A stretch of DNA of 47,860 nucleotides from Candidatus Parcubacteria bacterium (GCA_003599635.1 QZIX01000011.1:1-47860), one strand, 5' to 3'; positions 23,874 through 31,865 are shown, numbered from the stretch's first letter. Program-made: numbers and translations. Notes: generated by a model not told the origin, from the letters alone.

Positions 23874-24035
23874 TTAAATTTTTACGCTGGTATTGACCGC
23901 GCCGTTTTCTATTCTTAAAATCAGCGCCCGGGAAAGGCGGGACTCTTTTGCCGTATTTTACAAGGTCAGTCCCATGCTATTTCTTATTTTTTTCAAAGTT
24001 CTGCCGATACTATAAAGGGTTATGCCTTCGGTCAT
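23874..24035 (-). pseudogene. XRE-family helix-turn-helix regulator, nonsense-broken and truncated
   Basis: From an SD-preceded ATG (AAAGGAGAAAACAA) the frame reads MTEGITLYSIGRTLKKIRNS then MGLTL, a TAA at 23958-23960, and continues NTAKESRLSRALILRIENGA before a second TAA. Together this is a classic XRE/Cro HTH (GLTLxxxAKESRLSRALILRIENG), with the stop taking one position between helices, as a CAA-to-TAA change would. The normal continuation after helix 5 is missing. It is a regulator pseudogene beside the ankyrin modules. Confidence 0.7.
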
Positions 24036-24094
24036 TTGTTTTCTCCTTTGTTATACCATTAAATTAGTTGACGAATGTTTCAAGCCCAAATACA

Positions 24095-24123
24095 TTTACA
24101 AAAAAGACAAATTATAATAAGAT
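24095..24123 (+). promoter_or_regulatory. Promoter for glyA
   Basis: TTTACA, 17-bp spacer, TAAGAT, about 25 bases upstream of the glyA ATG. Confidence 0.55.
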
Positions 24124-24148
24124 AAATCAATAACCATTAACAATTTTT

Positions 24149-25444
24149 ATGAAAATACTGCCAAAACAAGACCCCAAAGCTTATGAAGCCGTAAAGCTCG
24201 AATTAAAAAGGATAAGGGAGGGAATTGAACTTATTCCGTCTGAAAATTTTGTGTCAGTGGCCGTATTGGAAGCCATGGGAACGGTTTTCACCAATAAATA
24301 TTCCGAGGGGTACCCGCAGAAAAGATACTACGGGGGAAACCAAGTAGTTGATATTGTCGAACAAATGGCAATTGACCGGGCCAAAGAATTGTTTGGCGCC
24401 GAGCATGTCAATGTCCAGCCTTATTCCGGGTCGCCTGCCAATATGGCGGTATTTTTTGCGTTATTAAATCCAGGCGACAAATATATGGGTCTTGATTTGT
24501 CTGCCGGCGGCCATCTGACCCACGGCTCGCCTGTAAATTTTTCAGGAAGATTATTCAACTGCGTTCCTTATAATGTAGAGAAAGAAACTCAGCTTTTAGA
24601 TATGGACAAAGTAAGGGAACTGGCTTTAAAAGAAAAGCCGAAAATGATTTTGTCTGGTTTGACTGCTTATCCACGGAAATTGGATTTTGAAGCTTTTCAA
24701 AAAATTGCCGATGAAGTCGGCGCTTACCATTTTTCCGATATTTCCCATATCGCCGGCTTATGCGCCGCAGGCATTCATCAAAATCCTGTACCCTATTGCG
24801 ATGTCGTTACAACAACTACTCATAAAACCCTGCGCGGCCCCCGGGGCGCCATGATAATGTCTAAAATCAAAGACAAATACCATGACAAATATCATCAAGG
24901 CAGCAAAAAGAATCTTGCGGAACTGATAGATTTCAACGTTTTTCCCGGTATTCAAGGCGGGCCTCATGACCACATAAATTTGGCCAAAGCCGTGGCTTTC
25001 GGCGAAGCCCTAAAACCGGAGTTTAAAAACTATGCCGAACAAATTGTAAAAAATGCCAAAGCTCTTTCATTGGAACTGATTGAACAGGGCATAAATTTGG
25101 TTTCGGGGGGGACTGACAATCATTTAATGGTAATTGATTTGTCAAAAATAAATCTAACCGGCAAAGGCAAGGAAATTCAGCACGCGCTGGAACTGGCCGA
25201 AATTTACGTCAATAAAAATACGATTCCCTATGAACCGGCAACGCCATTTAATCCCAGCGGCATCCGGCTTGGGACTCCTGCGATAACAAGCCGTGGTATG
25301 AAAGAGGAAGATATGAAGATAATCGCCAGAGGCATTGCCAAAGTCATAAAAGATTACGAAAATGAAACGACAATAGAAAACGTTAAAAAATCAATGAGGG
25401 AATTAACAGACAAATATCCGTTATATCCGGATTTGGAAATCTGA
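24149..25444 (+). CDS. glyA: Serine hydroxymethyltransferase
   Basis: PLP enzyme that transfers the serine hydroxymethyl group to tetrahydrofolate, giving glycine and methylene-THF. Family blocks are clear: LIPSENFVS, YPQKRYYGGNQVVD, NVQPYSGSPANMAVF, HLTHGSPVNFSG, the PLP-lysine motif VTTTTHKTLRGPRG and FPGIQGGPH. The length of 431 is normal. folD follows on the same strand after about 70 bases, making a one-carbon pair; the FolD product uses the methylene-THF made here. Confidence 0.96.
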   Translation: MKILPKQDPKAYEAVKLELKRIREGIELIPSENFVSVAVLEAMGTVFTNKYSEGYPQKRYYGGNQVVDIVEQMAIDRAKELFGAEHVNVQPYSGSPANMAVFFALLNPGDKYMGLDLSAGGHLTHGSPVNFSGRLFNCVPYNVEKETQLLDMDKVRELALKEKPKMILSGLTAYPRKLDFEAFQKIADEVGAYHFSDISHIAGLCAAGIHQNPVPYCDVVTTTTHKTLRGPRGAMIMSKIKDKYHDKYHQGSKKNLAELIDFNVFPGIQGGPHDHINLAKAVAFGEALKPEFKNYAEQIVKNAKALSLELIEQGINLVSGGTDNHLMVIDLSKINLTGKGKEIQHALELAEIYVNKNTIPYEPATPFNPSGIRLGTPAITSRGMKEEDMKIIARGIAKVIKDYENETTIENVKKSMRELTDKYPLYPDLEI

Positions 25445-25517
25445 CAAGGATAAATAGAAGGCGAATTTAAGCCACATTTTACAATTTTAATTTGCGTCAA
25501 TTCGTATTTTAATTCGT

Positions 25518-26363
25518 ATGGCTAGTAATTCTAAAACTATCATCTTTGACGGCAAGACCGCGGCACAGGAGATTCTTTTTGATTTAAAAAAGAAAATCAT
25601 GACGATGGCGAAAAAGCCCGGCATAGCTGTAATTTTGGTTGGCGACGACAGACCATCACATATTTATGTGAAAAACAAGGAAAAAGCCAGCCATTTTTGC
25701 GGCATCCGCTTCCATAAATATTTAATGGATGAAAATATTTCTGAAACAGAGCTTTTAAAATGCCTGAATTTTTTAAACGAAGACCCTGATGTCAATGCCA
25801 TTGTGGTTCAGCTGCCTTTGCCGAAAAAATTTAATGCCGACAAAATCATTGCCGCCATAAATCCTGCCAAGGATGCCGACGGTTTTCACCCGGAAACGCT
25901 AAAAAAAATTAAAGAAGGAAAATCAAAAATTAAATCCGCTTTGATCGAAGCCGTCGAAAAAATTTTATGCCACTGGGGGCAAAAATTACCCGGTAAAAAA
26001 GCAATTTTGGTTTCCAATTGCAACCTATTCGGCGCCGCTTTTAAAGATGAGCTGCAGCGCTTAAATATCGAAACGGAAATAGTTAAAACCGCTGACAAAA
26101 AACTGGCGGAAAAAACAAAAAAAGCCGACATTTTATTTGCTGCCGTCGGCAAGGCGAACTTTATCAAAGAAGAAATGGTAAAAGAAGGCGCAGTTGTTAT
26201 TGATATAGGCACCAGCTGGATTGACAAAAAATTCATCGGCGACGTTGATTTTGAAAGTGTCAAAAAGAAAGCTTCATTTATAGCTCCGGTTCCGGGCGGC
26301 GTCGGGCCGATGACCGTGGCCATGCTTTTAAATAATGTCTATAAATTATCTGTAAAAAAATAA
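25518..26363 (+). CDS. folD: Methylene-THF dehydrogenase/cyclohydrolase, divergent
   Basis: Bifunctional folate enzyme converting methylene-THF to formyl-THF. Recognised by YVKNKEKAS (catalytic lysine region), VVQLPLPKKF, DADGFHPETL and the C-terminal PVPGGVGPMTVAMLLNNVY. The length of 281 is typical. The usual NADP-loop GRSxxVGxP is replaced by LVSNCNLFGAAF, so cofactor binding or dehydrogenase activity may be altered. Start is ATG without a clear SD. A bidirectional terminator follows. Confidence 0.9.
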   Translation: MASNSKTIIFDGKTAAQEILFDLKKKIMTMAKKPGIAVILVGDDRPSHIYVKNKEKASHFCGIRFHKYLMDENISETELLKCLNFLNEDPDVNAIVVQLPLPKKFNADKIIAAINPAKDADGFHPETLKKIKEGKSKIKSALIEAVEKILCHWGQKLPGKKAILVSNCNLFGAAFKDELQRLNIETEIVKTADKKLAEKTKKADILFAAVGKANFIKEEMVKEGAVVIDIGTSWIDKKFIGDVDFESVKKKASFIAPVPGGVGPMTVAMLLNNVYKLSVKK

Positions 26364-26395
26364 AAACCGGCTTTAAACAAAGCCCGGTTTTTCTT
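26363..26395. terminator. Bidirectional terminator between folD and a reverse gene
   Basis: AAAACCGG-CTTT .. AAAGC-CCGGTTTTT inverted repeat with one bulge, between convergent genes. Confidence 0.75.
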
Positions 26396-26400
26396 TAAAA

Positions 26401-26799
26401 TTATTTCAGCTGTTTCTGAGCTGATTTTTTTTGTTGTAAATAGCCAGCCAGACCGGCCGATAATAAAGAAATCAAAACGCCAACCCAGATATGCCACGAT
26501 TTAAAATACCCGGCGTAATTATCTTCAAAAAACCAGGGCGCTGTTATGCCAAGATCCAAAATTATGGAAACGCCAAGCATTATTGCGCCGTAAGTAAACG
26601 CTTCTTTGACCGCTCCGCCGTACTTTTTAAGCAAAAATTTTACTACATAAAAACCTAAAGCCGCGGCCAGGAGCCAGTCTAAAATGTACACCGCCCATCT
26701 GAATTCTTTTAGAAAAAACATTGCCAGGCCGATAACCACAAAAAAGACCGCCCAGACCGCCGCTCCCAAAAGAACCAAAATTTTCCATTTTTCTATCAT
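26401..26799 (-). CDS. Integral membrane protein, 132 aa
   Basis: Four predicted transmembrane helices (about 7-30, 35-56, 66-84, 100-122), an acidic loop after ITAPWFFEDNYAGYFKSW and a basic, Gln/Lys-rich tail. No family recognised. It is the last gene of a reverse run reaching back to 28750 (cutA and small genes), with a terminator shared with folD. No SD is visible. Confidence 0.65.
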   Translation of the reverse strand: MIEKWKILVLLGAAVWAVFFVVIGLAMFFLKEFRWAVYILDWLLAAALGFYVVKFLLKKYGGAVKEAFTYGAIMLGVSIILDLGITAPWFFEDNYAGYFKSWHIWVGVLISLLSAGLAGYLQQKKSAQKQLK

Positions 26800-26879
26800 A
26801 TAATATTTTATTATTTAATTTTACTCCTCTCAATTTGAATTTAAAAGATCCTTTGGCTCGGCTCAGAAAGACACTTCGT

Positions 26880-27191
26880 TCAATTATTTAATTCGTTATT
26901 TAGCCACTTCATTACATCTTTGCTGACTTCGATTTTTCTGACGGCGTACGACGGCAGTTCATAACTGTGCCATTTTTTAATAATCCTTTCTGCTGTCTTT
27001 ACTTTATTTCTGGTAGTTTTAAAAATAACAGCCGCTTCGGATCCGGTTTCCATTTTGCCTTTCCACCAGTATAAAGAACTTACCGGAAAAATATTGGCGC
27101 AGACGACAAGTTTGTCTTTTAACAGCTCCGTTGATATTTTTTTCGCTTCCTTCAAATCTTTACAGGTTAAATATATTGATACAGCTTCCAT
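26880..27191 (-). CDS. cutA: CutA-like protein
   Basis: Small trimeric CutA1 family protein, historically linked to divalent-cation tolerance, but of unclear biochemical function. Matches include VSIYLTCKDLKEAKKIST, VVCANIFPVSSLYWWKGK and AAVIFKTTRNKVKTAERIIKKWHSYELP; the WWKGK and HSYELP segments are diagnostic. The 103-residue length is standard. Confidence 0.93.
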   Translation of the reverse strand: MEAVSIYLTCKDLKEAKKISTELLKDKLVVCANIFPVSSLYWWKGKMETGSEAAVIFKTTRNKVKTAERIIKKWHSYELPSYAVRKIEVSKDVMKWLNNELNN

Positions 27192-27239
27192 GGTTATGAT
27201 ACGTCTTAATGGTTATTTCAAGCCAGGATATTAACTTAA

Positions 27240-27614
27240 TTAAAACGCCTTTATAAATTGACAATCAGGTGTTACCTCAATAAAATGATGGGCTTTGCCC
27301 TGCCTGAATTCAGCGCACTGATTTTGCTGTTCATCGTCATTATTTTGCCTTGGATTATGGGCGACATCACACACCCAATCGTTTACAATACTTCCCGAAA
27401 GGCAAGGCCCTTTAGAAAACTCTTCTTCTGAAATTTCCTGCTTTTTGCTTTGGCACAGTTGTATGCAATTGGCTTTGGCGATAGTTTCCACGCTTGAGGA
27501 TTTAATAGCTATTAAATTTTGCACCCCGTCACTTCCGCTTTTCCCCCTAACCCAAAAAATATATGATCCTAAACCAAGAATCGCCAGAACCATTAATATT
27601 GATAAAAGTCTCAT
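27240..27614 (-). CDS. Exported or anchored cysteine-containing protein, 124 aa
   Basis: N-terminal hydrophobic helix (MRLLSILMVLAILGLGSYIFWV) acting as an anchor or signal, then a hydrophilic external part with six cysteines (NCIQLCQSKK, GPCLSGS, DWVCD, NQCAEF, PDCQF) that could form three disulfides. No family recognised. A disulfide-forming pair (thioredoxin-like and CcdA-like) is encoded elsewhere in the window and might serve such proteins, which is speculation. Confidence 0.65.
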   Translation of the reverse strand: MRLLSILMVLAILGLGSYIFWVRGKSGSDGVQNLIAIKSSSVETIAKANCIQLCQSKKQEISEEEFSKGPCLSGSIVNDWVCDVAHNPRQNNDDEQQNQCAEFRQGKAHHFIEVTPDCQFIKAF

Positions 27615-27626
27615 AAAGATTCTGTT

Positions 27627-28010
27627 TTAATGCCAAAGTCTTTCACCGGCCGGTTTTTCCTTATCTTCTTCCGCCCGGAAAATTTTTTTGATTTTTAAAT
27701 TAACATGCGCATGATCGATCCAAAAATCATAATGGTCTTCAACCCATTTGACCATACTTTCATTTATAGGTCCCCAGCCGCTGCGCTTTTGCCAGACAAC
27801 ACTTTGCCCTTCTTCCTGTCTCGGCTCATCCCATTCCAAATAAATCATAAAAGGGGCATATTCTTTGGCCAGTGGTTTTAAAGCATCGGTCGCCAGCAAT
27901 TGTTCAAAAGGCCTAACCATTGATTCGATCAGCTTTTCACGAATTTGTCTTTTTTCTTCCTCTGCCGATTCGGAGGGATTTTTTTCAAAATCCGTTTCGC
28001 TGTTCTGCAT
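27627..28010 (-). CDS. Hypothetical acidic protein, 127 aa
   Basis: Soluble protein with a charged coiled-coil-like start (SESAEEEKRQIREKLIESM), a Trp-rich middle (YLEWDEPRQEE, VVWQKRSGWG, MVKWVEDHYDFWIDHA) and a charged tail. No family recognised. It is tightly packed between the LigD-type phosphoesterase gene (3-base gap) and an exported Cys protein, so it is probably translated from the same reverse mRNA. Confidence 0.62.
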   Translation of the reverse strand: MQNSETDFEKNPSESAEEEKRQIREKLIESMVRPFEQLLATDALKPLAKEYAPFMIYLEWDEPRQEEGQSVVWQKRSGWGPINESMVKWVEDHYDFWIDHAHVNLKIKKIFRAEEDKEKPAGERLWH

Positions 28011-28013
28011 AAG

Positions 28014-28475
28014 TTATCTTTTAGATTTAAAAATCAGCCAGTTTTTATCTTTTAAATTGAGTAAAACATAATCACCTTTTAATTTTTTTCCCTGCAAATT
28101 GAAGGTTATTGAACGTTCGCCGATGTTAACAATTTGAAACTTTCCTTTATCAAAAATTTTTACCCTGCCGGCGCCGTATTCTCCTTTCGGTATTACTCCT
28201 TCAAAATCAATGTAATCGACGGGATGGTCTTCAACTGCCACTGCCAGGTGCCTGACGCCTGCTTTTTTCGGCACGCCTTTTGGAACAGCCCAGGATTTTA
28301 AAACAATGTCTCCCGTTACAATATCTTCCGGCAATTCAAGCCGGAAATCATAATGCAGATGAGATGCATCATGCTTTTGCACAACAAAACGCCACAAATT
28401 TTTTTTTGCCGGTTCGGGCTCTGGCTCCTTGGTTTTAGAAAAATTTCTTCTGGTTTTGTATTTTTCCAATGCCAT
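28014..28475 (-). CDS. Stand-alone LigD 3'-phosphoesterase domain protein
   Basis: Matches the 3'-phosphoesterase domain that forms the N-terminus of bacterial DNA ligase D: RFVVQKHDASHLHYDFRLEL holds the active-site HD and HYDFRLE motifs, followed by KSWAVPKGVP, AVEDHPVDYIDFEGVIPKGEYGAG and a final NWLIFK. In LigD it trims 3'-phosphates and ribonucleotides during end joining. Here it is a 153-residue single-domain protein with neither ligase nor polymerase nearby. It lies 2 bases after the EF-Tu-like gene. Confidence 0.92.
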   Translation of the reverse strand: MALEKYKTRRNFSKTKEPEPEPAKKNLWRFVVQKHDASHLHYDFRLELPEDIVTGDIVLKSWAVPKGVPKKAGVRHLAVAVEDHPVDYIDFEGVIPKGEYGAGRVKIFDKGKFQIVNIGERSITFNLQGKKLKGDYVLLNLKDKNWLIFKSKR

Positions 28476-28477
28476 AA

Positions 28478-28750
28478 TTACACCTGCTTCAGGTAGGCCA
28501 TATCCCCTTCTTTGACCGGCTGAGAAACTTTTAACCCGACGGCGTCGCCGGGCCTGGCCTGCTGGACCTGCTGATGCTCGACTTGTATTGAATCCACTTT
28601 CTGCTCAAATTCTTTTTCATGGCTGGTAACCACAATGGTGTCGCCGACTTTAAGTTCGCCTGAAAGTTCGATTACGGCCACGCCTATTTTGTCAAAATAA
28701 TGGGTGATACGCCCGACTTCCCGTCCTAAATCTTTTTTTTCTTCCGCCAT
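28478..28750 (-). CDS. EF-Tu domain II-like small protein
   Basis: A 90-residue beta-barrel of the translation-factor domain II type: VGRITHYFDKIGVAVIELS, GELKVGDTIVV, then DSIQVEHQQVQQARPGDAVG, which parallels the barrel of EF-Tu/IF2. Such free-standing proteins occur in several bacterial and archaeal lineages; the role is unknown. It is the first gene of the reverse run 28750 to 26401. Confidence 0.85.
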   Translation of the reverse strand: MAEEKKDLGREVGRITHYFDKIGVAVIELSGELKVGDTIVVTSHEKEFEQKVDSIQVEHQQVQQARPGDAVGLKVSQPVKEGDMAYLKQV

Positions 28751-28854
28751 ATAGTTAATCTTTAATTAATGATTCTATATTAATTACGTTAATGTTCGAT
28801 TAATCAGCGACTGGCTACTGATTGCATTTTACCAAAATGCCGGCAATAAAAAAA

Positions 28855-28891
28855 GCCCCGAAACCGCAATGTTTCATCCGCGGTTTCGGGG
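28855..28891 (-). terminator. Terminator of the purine-remnant transcript
   Basis: 12-bp stem CCCCGAAACCGC/GCGGTTTCGGGG with a T tract on the reverse strand (A run at 28847-28854). Confidence 0.88.
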
Positions 28892-28917
28892 TATTATATC
28901 GTTGTTGATCATGCCGC

Positions 28918-29661
28918 CTAAGAAAGATTGATTGTACTCCATTTCTCGGCGAATCTTTTATAACGCTGCGCGCCCTTCGAAAGTACAGCATCGGAAAAAT
29001 CAGGATAAAAAGGAACTTTTTTGCCGGCGGCGCGGGCTTCGTCAACTATTTTTTTGTAGCCCATGTCGATGAGAGCCTGCCGGAAAAATTCCTTTCCTTG
29101 GTGTTCGATCCTTCCCTCTTTTTCCAATGCCTCTAAATCGAAATAGCGATCCTCATCCTGCGTGTGCCAGACATCAACTAACATTGGTGTGCGTTGAGGG
29201 CCGACAAGAGCTATCTCTTTTTTACCGTCACAGTAAGCGTAACCGAGCTACCTCGCCAGCGCCGCTGCAGCTCCATCAAGTCGGTTGATTATCGCCCAAA
29301 TTCTCGCTTCTATTACAGGTGTAATACCGCACAGCCGCAAAGCTTCCTCGTGACTCAGTTCACGATCGCTCTCCTCAAATTTGGTCGTTGCGTGGTTAAC
29401 TGGCCACGGGAGGACTGTTCCTTCGGGAGGAACCTGTTTTGTTGGATCAAAACCGTAATCCTCAAGCTTCTTTTTGCCTGACTTCAGATCGCGAAGGAGA
29501 CTACCCGACAGCAAGTAACGTGTTATCCACTCTATCGGCAGAATGCAATTCGTGTCTTTTTCCGTCAATGGCCTGTCGAGGATAACGTCAAATTCGCGTA
29601 CGAGTATCTTGGTCTCGCTTATTTGCCTTATAAAGGCAGTGGGGATCCCAAGCCATTGTGC
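28918..29661 (-). pseudogene. purC: purC (SAICAR synthetase) remnant: no N-terminus, internal TAG
   Basis: One reverse frame carries a PurC-like sequence: LGIPTAFIRQISETKILVRE, ILPIEWITRYLLSGSLLRDL (SAICAR synthetase signature), HATTKFEESDRELSHEEAL, VDVWHTQDEDRYFD and a normal-looking C-terminus. The track shows it as two ORFs (29248-29568 and 28918-29184) because of an in-frame TAG at 29248-29250, with 21 coding-like codons between that stop and the second ORF's ATG. Upstream the frame closes at 29662-29664 with no start, and the first 80 or so residues (nucleotide-binding lysine region) are absent, replaced by an unrelated membrane ORF. Almost certainly non-functional as SAICAR synthetase. 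Confidence 0.8.
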
Positions 29662-29962
29662 CTACTATTCTGTGCCAACCCAGCATATATTCCATTATTA
29701 TAAACCAACGGTGGCATTTTACCTGAAATTCATGTTTGTGAAATTTCTGGTAAAGGAAGGAAATAATAGCGTAGGTTGTCCAGGACGAATTGAAAATGAT
29801 ATAAATTTCCACTATCTTTTCGGGGAGCATCAGCACAAAAGGCAGGATGCCGATGGTTATGTAGAAACAAATCTGAATTTCCTTTCGCCAGCTTTTTTCT
29901 GCCTTCATCAGAAAATACGACAAAACGAATACCGTAAAGAGTAGTGTTAAAAAAGCAGACAT
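29588..29962 (-). CDS. Small membrane protein overlapping the purC remnant
   Basis: Start chosen at the ATG with a strong SD (AAGGAGGAAATTT), giving MSAFLTLLFTVFVLSYFLMK; the track's TTG start lies upstream of that SD. Two or three hydrophobic helices (about 1-19, 28-43, 52-70). The last 25 or so residues (MAWDPHCLYKANKRDQDTRT) are read from purC DNA in another frame, so the gene probably lost its own end when it was joined to purC. No family recognised. Confidence 0.6.
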   Translation of the reverse strand: MSAFLTLLFTVFVLSYFLMKAEKSWRKEIQICFYITIGILPFVLMLPEKIVEIYIIFNSSWTTYAIISFLYQKFHKHEFQVKCHRWFIIMEYMLGWHRIVGTMAWDPHCLYKANKRDQDTRTRI

Positions 29963-30039
29963 AAATTTCCTCCTTGGTTGATTGTCAATATGCAATGTTT
30001 TAGTCCGATACAAAGAAAAACCCTTTTTATTGTGGTGTT

Positions 30040-30068
30040 ATCTTAATAAAAATAATGGTAGAGGTCAA
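30040..30068 (-). promoter_or_regulatory. Promoter for the small membrane gene
   Basis: Reverse strand TTGACC, 17-bp spacer, TAAGAT, in a TTTTTATTAAGATAA context almost identical to the purB promoter at 31866. Confidence 0.65.
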
Positions 30069-30100
30069 GGAGTTAATACTAAAAAATAAGTATTAAAAAA

Positions 30101-30128
30101 GGCGGGCCTGCTTTTTGTAGTGCCCGCC
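30101..30128 (-). terminator. Terminator after the purH remnant
   Basis: GGCGGGC/GCCCGCC stem with a run of six T on the reverse strand (A run at 30095-30100). Confidence 0.85.
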
Positions 30129-30151
30129 TTTGAATATTTTGTTTTCCCTCT

Positions 30152-30325
30152 TTAGTGGCCAAAAAATCCACGCGCTACTTTGTCCGGCAGCTGATATAAT
30201 ATTACGTCTGCTGCTTTACAGAAAACCTGAACTTTGGTGTCGTTGACCGATCCCGAGGTGGAAAAAATCGCGCGCACGCCTGCGGCAATCAACGCGTTTT
30301 TTCCATCTGTGTTTTCTTCTTTCGA
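30152..30325 (-). pseudogene. purH-like (AICAR transformylase/IMP cyclohydrolase) 3' remnant
   Basis: Fifty-seven codons directly after and in frame with the purB stop: NALIAAGVRAIFSTSGSVND, TKVQVFCKAADVILYQLPDK, then VARGFFGH and TAA. The AGVxAIxxxxGSVxD and final xFFGH pattern is that of the PurH C-terminus. No start codon or upstream purH sequence exists, so about 90 percent or more of the gene is gone. The join at exactly the purB stop suggests a deletion in a purB-purH-purC cluster. Confidence 0.65.
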
Positions 30326-31764
30326 TTAAGCCGCCATACTTAATGCCATTTCTGCTATTTCCTCTGCTTTTTCTGCTGCAAACCCGGTATAATTTTCAGG
30401 ATTATGAAGTAATTCCATAACCTCTTTAGGCATATTCCTCAATGCCTCTGCTAATTCGTCATTATGCATGGCCAATTCCTTACAAATTTCTATTAACATC
30501 CTCTTCTCTGCGGTTGCTCTTGTAACCAGCTGGTGATTAACCAAATTATGCGCATCATTCTCATAACCCGCCATTTGCAAAGCAATATACAGGGGCTCTG
30601 CTAATATCAGGTGGGCACTTTTCTCAAAGTTCTGCCGGCAGGCTTCTTTATTCACATTAAGTCTGCTGATAAAGGTCTGCTTACTTTCTTGGTCTTTTGC
30701 TAAAAGTTTATTCAGTTGCGATTGTAAGCATACAAGAATTACTGGAAAATCGCGTGCAGGACCACTGCCGACCAGGTCACGCTGATGTTCACTGATCAAT
30801 GTGTCTAGCACTTTTCCAAACTCATTTTTAGACCTTACGAAGAAACCTTCCAAGGATTCAAAAGAAATGGGATTCCTTTTTTGAGCCATGGTTGATGAGC
30901 CATCTTGCGTTTTGCCAAATGGTTCGGAAAATTCCGCAATTTCAGTCCGCATCAAATGCCGAGCATCCCTACCTAATTGTGCAAAGGACGCTGACATCAT
31001 AACGCACGAATGCAAAAAATATGCCAAGGGCTCAGGTGGAAGTATCTGCGTACTTATAGGAGACGGCGATAAGTCAAGCTTTTCCAAAACCCTTCTTTCA
31101 AAAGACTTATCGCCGCATTTCTTGGCAATACCTAGCCCCAACTGTGCATTGTATGCCCCGACGGCGCCTGAAATTTTCCCAACCAATTCCTGTGAGCAGC
31201 TTTCCATTTTTCTTGCATTGTAAATAACACGATACAATATTGTCGCCAGCCAAAAACCGACTGTAATCGGCAGGGCATGTTGACCATGAGTCCTGCCAAT
31301 CTGAAGGACTTTTGAAAAACGCTTAACAAGATGTGCCAGCTCCACAATAGCTTCGTTAATTGAAGGTTTTAAGACGTTGTTATATGCCCACAGGTATTGT
31401 AAAATGCGACCGGTATCCAACGGGTCGTAGCTAGTCAACAATACGTGTATCCATTTGCCGATCTTCTTGTCAACGATTTTTTGTGCCTCCTTCACCCACG
31501 CCCTGACGTCATGATGAGTAATTTCTTTTTCTGTTTTATCGACTTTTGTGGTGGCTATGTTTAGAAGCAAAGCGATAAGTTCATCTGTTAACAACATGAT
31601 CTCGGTTTTCGGAATTATACCTATGTCGGCTAATACCTGTAGGTTTGCAATTTCAACTTTGGCAAAGAACCGATACAAATTGTCGTAGCCAAAATATGGT
31701 ATTAGCTGCTTTGGTTGATATCGCAAATTTCCCGGCAAATACAAATTCAGTTCTTTTTTTCCAT
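30326..31764 (-). CDS. purB: Adenylosuccinate lyase, start out of frame by one base
   Basis: Cleaves SAICAR and adenylosuccinate in purine synthesis. Family features: IGRTHGQHALPITVGFW, the signature loop DGSSTMAQKRNPISFE and an all-helical C-terminus; length about 470. The track begins at TTG 31744, but an SD (AAGGAGAAGG) and ATG lie at 31762-31764, in a frame that stops after five codons (ATG GAA AAA AAG AAC TGA). A -1 step on A_AAA_AAG leads into the long frame and would give MEKKELNLYLPGNLRYQ. A lost A in an eight-A run, slippage, or weak TTG initiation are alternatives. The purC and purH neighbours are remnants. Confidence 0.85.
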
Positions 31765-31808
31765 TATCCCTTCTCCTTAATTTGTTTTATGCAATTGTCA
31801 AAGCAGCG

Positions 31809-31836
31809 AAAAAACACTTTTCGCACAGGAAAAGTG
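31809..31836 (-). terminator. Attenuator-like hairpin in the purB leader
   Basis: CACTTTTC-(6)-GAAAAGTG stem followed on the reverse strand by TTTTTT, lying between the purB promoter and its SD. As an intrinsic terminator it would stop transcription prematurely. A 21-codon ORF (MRIWRALFLCEKCFFAALTI) also reads through it. Confidence 0.6.
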
Positions 31837-31865
31837 CCCTCCATATACGCATTTTGCGCGGGTTT

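Noticed and set aside
23745-23918. Forward start-less open frame after ankyrin gene 2
   Set aside because: It lacks a start codon and overlaps the reverse XRE pseudogene, which has an SD and a recognisable HTH.
20239-29250. Reassignment of TAG to an amino acid in this organism
   Set aside because: groEL, the phosphohexomutase, the LutA-like gene and others end in TAG at their normal lengths, and the XRE pseudogene carries a TAA, so ordinary gene decay is simpler.
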